The notes under the pieces are model-generated. The model was given only the letters and a program-made list of their open reading frames with translations, was not told the origin of the DNA and searched no databases. Positions 24,539 to 33,264 of a stretch of DNA of 64,000 bases are shown here, piece after piece. A program made the translations under genes and the position numbers. Location: positions 310,001 to 374,000 of the forward strand of contig NZ_JASCRY010000003.1 in NCBI RefSeq assembly GCF_030010375.1. The letters are read 5' to 3'. Position 1 is the first letter of the stretch, and each line of letters opens with the position of its first letter. Source of the DNA: Flavobacterium yafengii. GTDB taxonomy: Bacteria > Bacteroidota > Bacteroidia > Flavobacteriales > Flavobacteriaceae.

Positions 24539-24700
24539 GATGGTTTGCGTGATTATCAAATTACAGCTATTACCAATTTAGAAAAATCTTTTAAAGACCA
24601 GCGACCAAAAGCCTTGATTCAAATGGCAACGGGTTCAGGTAAAACCTTTACAGCGATTTCTTTTATTTAAAGCTTGCTGAAATATTCTCAAACCATCTGA
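24539..24700 (+). pseudogene. hsdR: type I restriction subunit HsdR, DEAD-box fragment
   Basis: The plus strand encodes LRDYQITAITNLEKSF, then PKALIQMATGSGKTFTAISF with a Walker A motif. A TAA stop follows where the family has a Tyr, then SLLKYSQTI and another stop. The block LRDYQ-xAI--L-------AL--MATGSGKT-TAI-FIYRLLK is diagnostic of type I HsdR helicase domains. Only about 50 codons are left and no start or downstream motif is present. An hsdM stub lies about 20 kb to the left at 4527-4702. Confidence 0.8.
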
Positions 24701-24793
24701 AAGATACCCCTATTTGTTCAGCGAAAAATTTAGGTTGTTTCCAAATGTCTTATCTTTATTTTACATCACGATACTGTTTTAATTTTACGGGTG

Positions 24794-25555
24794 TCAAAAA
24801 CCAGATTTTACAGCTCCTAAAATGGCACCTGTGTTATTGTCTTGAATGAATCCTATAATCTCCGCATTTCGAGAATCAAAATTTTTTGGAAAATATACGT
24901 TTAGGGTTCCTTTTTCGCCAACAGCTAATTTTTGGAAGATCAAATTCCTCACGATTTGATAATGAGATAGCAACTTACCTTCGTTTTCTCCTCGCTTAAC
25001 GTTGCTTTTTACCGATTTCTGCACTAAGGCTAATACCAAACGGGTGCTTTTTGAATTTCCTGAAACCTTATAGTGAACTACTACCCCGCTTTTTTCTCTT
25101 TGTATTGAAAGCTTTAAGTTCACTAAAGCAGGTTTAGAAAGTACCTTTGTAATACCACCTCTCACAGGTGTTTCTTTCGAGCCTATATAATCTGATTTAC
25201 CGTTGATAATAAGCTGTGGAGTATAGATTGGCTCCTTTTTAAGCCATTTGGCATATTCGTACTGTCTCTTGGTGTAATCAGCATTGCTGAAAACATCTTT
25301 CCAGCCCAGATCATCCCAGTAATCAACGTGGTATGAAAGAACATAAACGGGCTTGTCTTTGTATTCATTTTGGATTTTACCCATTAAGTCATCTGCGGGA
25401 GGACAACTGGAACAACCTTCTGAAGTGAAAAGTTCCAAAACTGCAAAACCATTTTTAGTAGCCTTGTTGGTACTGCTTTGCCCAAAAGCTATGATGCTAA
25501 AGGTTAATGCTAAAAGCAATAAAACGGATGTGAATTTAATGTGTGTCATGTACAA
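24794..25555 (-). CDS. DUF1223 thioredoxin-fold secreted protein
   Basis: A 253-aa protein with a signal peptide (HIKFTSVLLLLALTFSIIAFG). It has the DUF1223 core: VLELFTSEGCSSCPPADDLM with a Cys-x-x-Cys pair, VLSYHVDYWDDLGWKDVFS, then YTPQLIINGKSDYIGS. The family is periplasmic or secreted with a thioredoxin-like fold and unknown substrate. The position before a DsbD-type gene on the same strand fits a thiol-redox role. The CDS is full length and its start is at ATG. It survives intact beside many broken neighbours. Confidence 0.88.
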   Translation of the reverse strand: MYMTHIKFTSVLLLLALTFSIIAFGQSSTNKATKNGFAVLELFTSEGCSSCPPADDLMGKIQNEYKDKPVYVLSYHVDYWDDLGWKDVFSNADYTKRQYEYAKWLKKEPIYTPQLIINGKSDYIGSKETPVRGGITKVLSKPALVNLKLSIQREKSGVVVHYKVSGNSKSTRLVLALVQKSVKSNVKRGENEGKLLSHYQIVRNLIFQKLAVGEKGTLNVYFPKNFDSRNAEIIGFIQDNNTGAILGAVKSGF

Positions 25556-25663
25556 AGAATTTTAATAATTATTCAGCAAATTAATAGTTAAAGATCTGGT
25601 TGTATACCCTAAACCGAACGAAGTGGACAAATTAACCCTCAAAGTAGTCAAAAGCTGCCTTCA

Positions 25664-27607
25664 GTTATTTTGACATACCGATTTGTAACCATGCTTTATA
25701 TTCCTGTATGTTTGGCATATAACCTATAGGTTGGTTCAGATCGTTTTCATCAGAATTCAAAATAACATAGAAAGGTTGTGCATTGACTTTATAGCGTGTA
25801 ATCTGGAAATCGCTCCATTTGTTTCCAATTGTTTCAATGTTTTTACGGTTTCCTCAGATTCATATTGTTCGCTTTCCGGTAAGGTCCGTTTGTCGTCAAC
25901 ATGCAATGAAATCAGTACAATATCATTTTTTAAGATTGATATTATTGCAGGATCAGACCAAACATTATCTTCTATTTTACGGCAATTGATGCAGGCATAT
26001 CCTGTAAAATCCAAGAGGATCGGTTTATTGACCGATCTGGCATAAGCCAATCCTTTATCATAGTCGGTAAAAGTAGTGATGCCATGTTGTCCTAATTCAG
26101 CACCTAATGGCAATGCCACGACAGTTTTCGCTTCAGGGGTTCCTCCCACCCCTCTAGGGGATTCAGCATAAGACAATAGCGGTGGAAAACCACTAATTAA
26201 TTTTAAAGGTGCTCCCCAAAGACCGGGAATCAAATAAATTGTAAAAGATAATACTAAGATTCCTAAAGACAATCTTCGAACCGTGATCTCTCCTATTGTA
26301 TCATATGGCAATCTGATTTTTCTAAACAGATAAAGCGAAAATGTTCCAAAAATGGCAATCCAAATGGCTAAAAAAAGCTCTCTTTCAAACCAGTGCAATT
26401 GCAATACCAAATCAGCATTTGATAAAAACTTGAACGCCAATGCCAACTCTAAAAATCCCAAACATACTTTTACGGTTTGCAACCATCCGCCTGATTTTGG
26501 TAATGTATTGAGCCACCCCGGAAATAAAGCAAATAACATGAATGGCAAAGCCAAGGCTGAAGAAAATCCTAACATACCAACTATTGGTGCAAAACCTCCT
26601 TTTGAGGCTGTTTTAACTAATAAGGTACCCACTATCGGACCCGTACATGAAAAGGAAACTATCGCCAATGCCAGAGCCATGAATAAAATTCCTAGAATTT
26701 CACCTCGATCTGCTTGTTTATCTACTTTATTAGCTCAGGAATTAGGGAGCATTATTTCAAAGGCTCCAAAAAAGGAGGAGGCGAAAACTACCAGTAAAAC
26801 GAAGAAAACCAAATTAAACCAAACATTAGTTGATAAAGCGTTCAGCGCATCTGAACCGAATAACAGCGTAATTACGCTTCCTAAAAACACATAAATTAAA
26901 ATAATCGAAACTCCATATATAATGGCACTCTTAATCCCATTTGCTTTGCTTTTACTTTGTTTGGTAAAAAAGCTTACTGTCATCGGAATCATTGGAAAAA
27001 CACAAGGAGTTAATAAAGCTGCAAAACCTGATAAAAAAGCAATAAAGGAAATAGACCATAGTCCATTTTCAGTTACTGGAGTTTGCTTTTCAACCACTGA
27101 TTGCTTTTCTGTTTCTTTTTTTATAGGAATAAACCTTTTGACATTTTTACCTTCTAACTTGGAAATATCAAACTCAAAATAAGTTCGTTGCGGGACGCAA
27201 ACTTCTTTACATACTTGGTAGACAAGTTCCACCTGAATCAGCTTATGATTCGGTTCTGTTACTACTATCCGTTGCTGAAGCTGTGCCTTATCTATAAAAA
27301 AAGTTTCATTAACGCCAAATACATCATTAAATTTTGTTGTCGTCGCACTTTCAGTAGCTTTTCCAATAATACTGAAATTGTTCTTACTATTTGGAAACAA
27401 AAGCTGCAGTGGTGCTGCACCTCCTTTCAGAGTAACTTGAGAATAAAGGTGCCAGTCTTTTTCAATAGTGCCGTTAAAAGTTAAGAGATAATCGGTATCC
27501 GATTTTTTTTCAATACTCACCTGCCACTTGACAGGAGTTATTATCTGTGCATTTGCGCCGATGCATATAAAAAGTACGATTAATAAAATGTGTTTAAGCT
27601 GTCTCAT
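25664..27607 (-). pseudogene. dsbD: DsbD-type protein-disulfide reductase, broken
   Basis: The gene starts at ATG 27607 (MRQLKHILLIVLFICIGANA signal peptide). It encodes an N-terminal DsbD-alpha-like domain with CKEVCVPQ, the membrane domain (LLTPCVFPMIPMTVSFF with its Cys, SFSCTGPIVGTLL) and a C-terminal thioredoxin domain (DFTGYACINCRKIED). A TGA at about 26731 replaces the Trp codon expected after LPNS. Near 25834 a frameshift ends the first frame early, while the proper C-terminus (KWSDFQITRYKVNAQPFYVI ... IGMSK) continues in another frame to the stop at 25664. Both defects should inactivate electron transfer from cytoplasmic thioredoxin to the periplasm. Confidence 0.88.
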
Positions 27608-27700
27608 AATGCTAAAATTTTCAACAAAACTATAGCGCAACATCACCATGGAAAATATAAAAAACACGGAACAAGACATATTAAGGGATAAGTCGGACAT

Positions 27701-27968
27701 ATTTTGGCCTAAATTGTATATCGTTTCATTTCCAAACTAAACATTTCATTTATTGAAAACTAAATTACAAATCAGTAACAACAAGCAGTTAGAGCTGCCC
27801 GAAATTTAGTTTTATACTCTTTAACACCTTACAGTCCTAATGAAGTTGCATTTTACGCACTGTAATTGTTTGCTATAGCCCATCAAATTGCTTCGTTAAG
27901 TGACAAAAAAGTTCAAGCTTGAAAATGTCTAATTCACGTCAACTTCGTCTTTTTAACCTTATTCTCTC
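27701..27968. other. intergenic region between dsbD remnant and ohr
   Basis: No gene is seen. The sequence is AT-rich with short coding-like scraps. The right end holds the Ohr promoter listed separately. Confidence 0.35.
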
Positions 27969-27999
27969 TTGAGTTTAGCACATTGCCAATATACATTTG
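27969..27999 (+). promoter_or_regulatory. promoter of ohr
   Basis: TTG at 27969-27971 and TACATTTG at 27992-27999 are separated by 20 bases. This is an exact match to the Bacteroidota -33 TTG / -7 TAnnTTTG consensus. The ATG follows at 28033. Confidence 0.65.
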
Positions 28000-28032
28000 C
28001 CCCATAATTTAATATTTAAATCATAAAAAAAA

Positions 28033-28452
28033 ATGGAAACAAACAATGCAAAAGTGCTTTACACAGGTGTAACGCACACAACAGGTGGAAGAACAGGTGA
28101 ATCTAGAAGTTCTGATGGTAAATTAGACATTATACTTTCATCTCGAGGAAGTAATGGACCTGGTATAAATCCAGAACAATTATTTGCAGCAGGTTGGTCA
28201 GCTTGCTTTATCGGTGCCATGGGAAAGGCAGCCAGTAGTTTAAATGTAATCCTTCCTGCTGACCATTATGTAAGCACTGAGATTGACTTAGTATCAAGTG
28301 ACGAGGGCTTTTCACTACAGGCGCGTTTAAATGCGAGCATACCCGGTTTAGATCCTGAAGTGGCTCGAAGTATCGTAGATGGTGCGCACCAAGTCTGTCC
28401 TTATTCAAAAGCAACACGTGGTAACATCAATGTTACAATTAATCTAATCTAA
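28033..28452 (+). CDS. ohr: OsmC/Ohr-family organic hydroperoxide resistance protein
   Basis: A 139-aa protein with the Ohr pattern: LYTGVTHTTGGRTGESRSSD, NPEQLFAAGWSACFIGA with Cys58, and AHQVCPYSKATRGNI with Cys122. The two cysteines form the peroxidatic/resolving pair, and Arg/Glu residues of the Ohr subgroup are in place. It reduces organic hydroperoxides using lipoylated partners or thiols in the cytoplasm. It has its own promoter. The next gene encodes an exported alpha/beta hydrolase on the same strand, with only 36 bases between. No MarR/OhrR regulator is seen nearby. Confidence 0.93.
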   Translation: METNNAKVLYTGVTHTTGGRTGESRSSDGKLDIILSSRGSNGPGINPEQLFAAGWSACFIGAMGKAASSLNVILPADHYVSTEIDLVSSDEGFSLQARLNASIPGLDPEVARSIVDGAHQVCPYSKATRGNINVTINLI

Positions 28453-28488
28453 AATTAGGTAAAAATGAGAACCTCGTCAAAACAATAA

Positions 28489-29253
28489 TTGTGGTTTAAA
28501 AAATATGCAGCCCTTGCATTAGTAGTAACAGCCTTAATTATGGGAACCACAAAAATTCATACACAGGAAAAATTTGTTAAAAATATTGTGATTGTACATG
28601 GTCATTATCTAGATGCCTCCGGTTGGAAAGGGGTTTATTCCATACTAACTAAAAAAGGGTATCATGTAACCTTAGTACAAAATCCTTTGACATCCTTAAA
28701 AGACAATGTCGCAGCGACAAACAATATTTTAGACAATCAAGATGGGCCAACTATTTTAGTAGGGCATTCTTGGGGTGGAACTGTAATTACTGAAGCAGGT
28801 ATACATCCAAAAGTAGCAGGTTTGGTTTATGTAACGGGGTTTGTACCCGATAAGGGAGAAACTACTGGAACCTTGGCAAAATCATTTCCGAGACTTCCTG
28901 AAATGAGAACAGAGGCGCCGGACAAAGGAGGGTTCGTATTCTACGACAGAAGCTCTTTTAGGGTCGGTGTTGCAGGCGAATTAAGCAAAGAAGATGCTGA
29001 TTTTATGAATGCGTCCCAAATACCAATCCATAAAGATTGTTTTGGCACTCCCCTCACTGAGGCGGCCTGGAGAATAAAACCAAGCTATGGCATTCTGACT
29101 GTCAACGACCGGGCCCTTAATCCGGATCTTCAAAGAAGCATGTACAAAAATGCCAAATTAAAAGTTACCGAATTAAAAGGAGGTTATGTAGTTTATATTT
29201 CGCAGCCCCAAGCAGTTGCCGACGTAATTATCAAGGCGTCATTGCAAAAGTAA
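28489..29253 (+). CDS. secreted alpha/beta hydrolase
   Basis: A 254-aa alpha/beta-hydrolase with a hydrophobic leader (AALALVVTALIMGTTKI), an oxyanion HGHYLDASGW loop, the nucleophile elbow GHSWGG (serine) and a late acidic/His region. The substrate is unknown; the family is close to the esterase-like 'alpha/beta hydrolase' group often paired with stress genes. The start is odd: ATG 28465 opens MRTSSKQ and is followed in the same frame by TAA (28486) directly before TTG 28489. Either TTG is the start, or a nonsense mutation separated the first seven codons. A hairpin terminator follows at 29294-29320. Confidence 0.85.
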   Translation: MWFKKYAALALVVTALIMGTTKIHTQEKFVKNIVIVHGHYLDASGWKGVYSILTKKGYHVTLVQNPLTSLKDNVAATNNILDNQDGPTILVGHSWGGTVITEAGIHPKVAGLVYVTGFVPDKGETTGTLAKSFPRLPEMRTEAPDKGGFVFYDRSSFRVGVAGELSKEDADFMNASQIPIHKDCFGTPLTEAAWRIKPSYGILTVNDRALNPDLQRSMYKNAKLKVTELKGGYVVYISQPQAVADVIIKASLQK

Positions 29254-29293
29254 TTAGTAATTATAATTGTGATTTAATTCGTTTAATTCATAG

Positions 29294-29320
29294 AAAGCCG
29301 CTCTTTAAAGGAGCGACTTT
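29294..29320 (+). terminator. rho-independent terminator after the hydrolase gene
   Basis: AAAGCCGCTC - 7-base loop - GAGCGACTTT forms a stem with one mismatch, followed by TGTTT. It sits 41 bases after the stop codon, which suits an end of the ohr-hydrolase transcript. Confidence 0.65.
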
Positions 29321-29380
29321 TGTTTATGGTAAAAAACAATATTTTCTAAAATTAAAGAATTACAATCGGTAAATATAATA

Positions 29381-30142
29381 TTACCTATTTTCCATCCAAT
29401 GCAAAAAACTACTTGATTTCTCCTTGTTAACCAGAAGTCTTTCTTCAGTTGCTATGATTAGCTTCACGTACAATTTTCGAGCAAAATAAGGTTCTATTTC
29501 CTTAATTGCATTAAAATTAATAATATACTGTCGGTTTAATCGGTAAAACATAGAAGGAGATAACAATGAATAAATTTGATCCAGTGATTGGTTGACTGGA
29601 TACTCCTGTTTATCAAGACAAACGGTATGTACCATCTCATGCTTGATGCAAAAATAAGCTATTGTATCGGTATGAATGGTAACGTACTTGTTATGTTTAA
29701 ATACCAAAAAACTCTTTTTACCTCCTTGCGGCTCAAATCTGCTCAATAAATTCCCTATATCAGGAACAAGATTTTGTTGAAAGTAATTTTTAAGCTGCTC
29801 TACTTTTTCAAAAGCAATTTCTATATCTTCCCTCGAAAAAGGCTTCAGTATATAATCAATACCATTAGCTTTAAAAGCTTCCAACGAGTACTCATTATAT
29901 GCAGTGCAAAAAATAACAGGACAATTAATAGCAACACTTTTAAAAATGTCAAAAGAAAGTCCATCAGCCAATTGAATATCCATAAAGATAAGTCCAGGCA
30001 TCTCATTTTCAGATAAATACTTTACAGCACTTTCAACACTTTGAAATTCAGACACAATGATAGCAACAGGTCTCAAAGCCTTTATCATCATTATCAAAGA
30101 CTTAGCAGCTTTCAGCTCGTCCTCAATGATTAAAATGTTCAT
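29381..30142 (-). CDS. LytTR-family response regulator
   Basis: A 253-aa regulator. The receiver domain has IIEDE at the start, the phospho-acceptor Asp55 in FMDIQLADG, Thr80 in FCTAYNEYS and Lys100 in YILKPFSRED. The C-terminal LytTR DNA-binding domain contains TIAYFCIKHEMVHTVC, NQSLDQIY and the MFYRLNRQYIINFNAIKEIE block. It overlaps the kinase gene by 20 bases, so this is a classical LytS/LytR-type pair. The target genes are not evident; the nearest candidates are its flanking genes, but that is guesswork. Confidence 0.92.
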   Translation of the reverse strand: MNILIIEDELKAAKSLIMMIKALRPVAIIVSEFQSVESAVKYLSENEMPGLIFMDIQLADGLSFDIFKSVAINCPVIFCTAYNEYSLEAFKANGIDYILKPFSREDIEIAFEKVEQLKNYFQQNLVPDIGNLLSRFEPQGGKKSFLVFKHNKYVTIHTDTIAYFCIKHEMVHTVCLDKQEYPVNQSLDQIYSLLSPSMFYRLNRQYIINFNAIKEIEPYFARKLYVKLIIATEERLLVNKEKSSSFLHWMENR

Positions 30143-31142
30143 AAATTAGGGGTAGTTTTACTGCGAATGTTCCATTCACATCAGTTATTTCTATTTTTTT
30201 GTTCAATAAATGTAAGTAACGCTGGTTGATATTTTCCAACCCAATAGCAGTCGAAGTTTCAGGATTAGTTTTGAGCTGAATCCCATTTTCTACGGTAATA
30301 AAATCGCCATCAGTATATATCTTAATCAGCAACGGTTTATCTAGTGAAACAACATTATGCTTAACACAATTTTCAATCAATAACTGTATAGTAAAGGGAG
30401 GTAGCAGCGAATTCAGATATTGATCTCCGACAGTAATAGTCAAATCAATTCCGGCTTCAAATCGGGTTTTAAGTAAAAACACATACGCATTGACAATTTT
30501 CAGCTCCTCCTCTAACTTAATTAAATCCAATTTTCTGCTCTCCAGTGTAAATCGGTAGAAATCCGATAGCTTTAAAATAAACTCCACAGTATGCTCATCA
30601 TGAGTTTCCGCCATATATTTTAAAGTATTTAAGCTATTAAAGAGGAAATGAGGATTAATTTGTTGCTTCAATAATTCATATTGCCCCCCCAGATTGATGG
30701 ATTTTGACCTTTCAAACGCCACTCCTACCTGTTGGTTATAGTGACTTTGATACAATAAGTGTAAAAACATAAAGAATATAAGGTTAATCAATACCCCACG
30801 AACCTCAAACATCAGCATTGAAGCACCAAATTCTAAATACGGAAGTAAAAACTGCTGCAGAAAAGAAAGTGCCAGCATCATCCCAATCCCAAAAAGCAAA
30901 CTCCATAACAATCTTAGTACTGAGATCCCTTGGGAATCATTCTTCTGATAGGTTTTTGGAAGCATATAGATGTTAAAATACCATATAAATACTGCAAACA
31001 GAAAGGTAAGTATCGAATTAACCAAAGCTTCACCAAGATTAAAATGCCGTTCAGCAATCTTTGGAACTGAAGCCAAAAGCCCTAAGACTAAGGAGCTGCC
31101 CCAAATGAGCCATGGTGATACTTTAAATGATTTTCTGTCCAT
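30123..31142 (-). CDS. LytS-type sensor histidine kinase
   Basis: A 339-aa kinase with four hydrophobic segments in the first 130 residues (WLIWGSSLVLGLLA..., SILTFLFAVFIWYF..., WSLLFGIGMMLALSF, GVLINLIFFMFLHLLY). The His_kinase domain follows: H-box QINPHFLFNSLN (His165), N-box LLIENCVKHN and G-box GLENINQRY. It senses an unknown signal at the membrane and phosphorylates the LytTR regulator encoded directly downstream with overlapping genes. Confidence 0.92.
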   Translation of the reverse strand: MDRKSFKVSPWLIWGSSLVLGLLASVPKIAERHFNLGEALVNSILTFLFAVFIWYFNIYMLPKTYQKNDSQGISVLRLLWSLLFGIGMMLALSFLQQFLLPYLEFGASMLMFEVRGVLINLIFFMFLHLLYQSHYNQQVGVAFERSKSINLGGQYELLKQQINPHFLFNSLNTLKYMAETHDEHTVEFILKLSDFYRFTLESRKLDLIKLEEELKIVNAYVFLLKTRFEAGIDLTITVGDQYLNSLLPPFTIQLLIENCVKHNVVSLDKPLLIKIYTDGDFITVENGIQLKTNPETSTAIGLENINQRYLHLLNKKIEITDVNGTFAVKLPLIYEHFNH

Positions 31143-31430
31143 AGAATTTCTTAATTTAAATTTAAAAAAGCCCTAGTTAAAGATAAAGCTTTATTGCGTA
31201 ATTTTTATATACTCATAACACATTTTATAGTTTGGATATATTTTATGATGCAAAAATTATATCGCCTATAATTGGTGTCATACATCATGCACTTTAACGC
31301 GCATAGCTACCAAAATTAAGGGATTCACTTTCTATAGAAAAAGATTTCTGCTTGAAAAGGACAAATCTATTTGTCAATTAGTCATGGTCAACCCTAAACT
31401 AGTCAACCCAATAGCCCATGCTCCCTAAAT

Positions 31431-31462
31431 AACAATGCCGAGTAAACAGACTTGGCATTGTT
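31431..31462 (-). terminator. hairpin downstream of the nitronate monooxygenase remnant
   Basis: AACAATGCC (31431-31439) and GGCATTGTT (31454-31462) form a perfect 9-bp stem. It lies 21 bases after the ancestral stop of the broken gene on the minus strand, and is T-rich on its plus-strand right side. It was probably the terminator of that gene. Confidence 0.55.
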
Positions 31463-31482
31463 GTTTCTTATTTTTTATCATT

Positions 31483-32085
31483 TTAAGTTTTCAACTCACC
31501 GAAATAAGCAGTAGTTTCTTCAATCAAAGACTCCATAAGTGCTTTGCTTTTTGTGTCGAAGGATGGGCAAGATTTGTCCACCCCTAAACAATATTATATT
31601 TCATTTTTTTCTGCTCAAGGGCTACTTTTCGCAGGGAAGACATTAAGGTAGTCTGTAATGGAAAAGGCAAAATTTCATTCTCATTACCTGGTATTTCTCT
31701 GGCAATCCTACTCGTAATACTACGGCCCAACCTTCCGGTATAGGCTCTTGGCAGCGTAGTGTGTTTTGCCGCATCAGAAAACAACATCTTTCTGTGAATA
31801 GGAAAAGCATTCGATTCGTTGCAGGCTAAAAATACTGCCCCTAATTGTGTCGTACTCAGTCACAAGGCTAAGGCAGCAACAATTCCTTTACCGGCAGCGA
31901 TACCACCGTTAGCGATAACTGGTACCTTTATTTTTTCTCTAATCAATTGCAACAATACAAAAGAACCTGTAGACGACTCGACAGAAGCTAAGAATGAAGG
32001 TCGGTGCTCCCCTCAGCCTCAAAACCGGAAGCGATAATCATATTAACTCCGGCAGCTTATAAAACAAGAGCTTTGTCTAGGGTAG
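31483..32085 (-). pseudogene. nitronate monooxygenase (2-nitropropane dioxygenase-like), 5' truncated by IS21 end
   Basis: The minus strand reads AGVNMIIASGFEAEGS (32055 region). A frameshifted stretch follows, then VPVIANGGIAAGKGIVAALAL with a TGA in place of Gly, LGAVFLACNESNAFPIHRK, MLFSDAAKHTTLPRAYTGRL, and after a last frameshift near 31584 the end KALMESLIEETTAYF. These are FMN-binding segments of nitronate monooxygenases (A-GVD-I-ASG-EAGGH; IAAGGIADG-G; LGA-GV--GT-F). Upstream of 32085 the gene is cut by an IS21-type end. At least two frameshifts and one stop make it dead. Confidence 0.85.
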
Positions 32086-32131
32086 TGCAAATTCCAGCGA
32101 TATTGACCAGTCCAATTTCAATTTAAAGTGA
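32086..32131. mobile_element. short IS21-family end remnant
   Basis: TGCAAATTCCAG (32086-32097), GATATTGACC and CCAATTTCAATTTAAAG repeat, with few changes, the right-end start at 16236. Only about 45 bases remain. It directly abuts the truncated nitronate monooxygenase gene, so an IS21-type insertion followed by deletion removed the gene start. Confidence 0.65.
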
Positions 32132-32163
32132 TGTAAGTAATAATATACAAAAACTTACTGCTT

Positions 32164-32464
32164 TTATGGAGTCAGATTGCTATTTATTGAACGTCCCGAT
32201 CTAAAAGCAAAAATTACATCGAAAACAAAACCTGCAAAAGCCCATTCTTTTAGTCGTTTTAGATTGAGAATTAACAAATTTTTTGCAATGCCAATGTTGT
32301 AATAAAATACGGCGAATAATCCATTTTTAGCATCTTTGGATAGGTAAATGGTTTTTTTAGCTATTTTCAAAAACCCATTTATTGTAAAAAAAATAGCCAA
32401 TAGTATTAAAAGCGTCCAATACAAATAAGCAATTTTTGTGTTTCTGATTTTTTTCTGTCACCAT
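32164..32464 (-). pseudogene. DoxX-like membrane protein, frameshifted and C-terminally altered
   Basis: Minus-strand ATG 32464 opens MVTEKN; after a run of seven A (one too many) the correct frame continues IRNTKIAY, then YWTLLILLAIFFTINGFLKI (membrane segment) and LKRLKEWAFAGFVFDVIFAF. This is the DoxX-like pattern (K-A-YW--T-L-A--F---G; LKRLKEWAYAGF-FDLI-A). The ending after FDVIFAF (RSGRSINSNLTP) is not family-like, so the C-terminus was lost near the IS21 scar. Intact DoxX-like proteins are small inner-membrane proteins with four helices. Confidence 0.7.
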
Positions 32465-32545
32465 GATTTAGTAATGATTAGATTTTTATACAAAAACTAT
32501 CATTTTGATATCGGAATAAAATTGACAAATAATAAAAAATCAAGG

Positions 32546-33144
32546 TCATTTTTTTAGCTGGCTAAGTAACTCTTGTGTAATACCCAAGTAAGCAGATACC
32601 ATTTTATTAGGTAAATTTTGTACGATAGCAAGGTTTTTAGCCAAAAGATTTTCATATCTAAATTTAGCATCCATCGTCAAGAAACTTTCAACTCTTGAAG
32701 CATAGTTTATACATAGCATTTCAAGTGCTTTCTGATACCCATTTCTAAATCTTGGGCTTTTATCATTTAAAATGTCAAAGTTTTTTTACTAATAATTACT
32801 AGCTCTGAATCGCACAAGGCTTCGATACTTTCATTGCTCGCTTGTTGATTTAAAAAACTTGGAATTGCCCAACAAAATGACTTGTCCATCGTAAGACATC
32901 TTATAAATTCTGAACCGTTTTCGGTAATGTAAAAAGTCCTCATACACCCCTTATTGGCAAAATAAAAATTAGAAATTTCTCCTAAGTTCAAAAGGATTTC
33001 TCCTTTTTTTATCCTTTTCACCTGAATCATTTCAGCCATCATCTCTAATTCCCATGGTTCAAAATTTTCAATTGATTGCATGTGCTCAAGAAAATCAATG
33101 AAAGTATCTGTATTCAGCAGTTTTAATTGTTTTATTTTTGTCAT
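32546..33144 (-). pseudogene. Crp/Fnr-family regulator, frameshifted
   Basis: ATG 33144 (MTKIKQLKLL) starts a cNMP-binding-like domain (VKRIKKGEILLNLGEISN, NGSEFIRCLTMDKSFCW). At an A7 run (complement of about 32780) the frame runs off after ISKKTLTF. With one more A it continues as NFDILNDKSPRF, CINYASRVESFLTMDAK, and an HTH that ends MVSAYLGITQELLSQLKK at 32546. So a single base is missing in a homopolymer. It is either a true pseudogene or a sequencing error. The family binds small effectors and regulates neighbouring genes such as the DoxX-like and monooxygenase genes. Confidence 0.82.
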
Positions 33145-33264
33145 AAAAGTTGTTAAACAAAACAAAGTTAAGAAAAAAAAATCTATCCTATATCCGAAAA
33201 TTATGCTGGAAGAAGAATATCACCTTTTTTCTAATTGTTCCTAATTCCAAATCGAGTAATTAGT

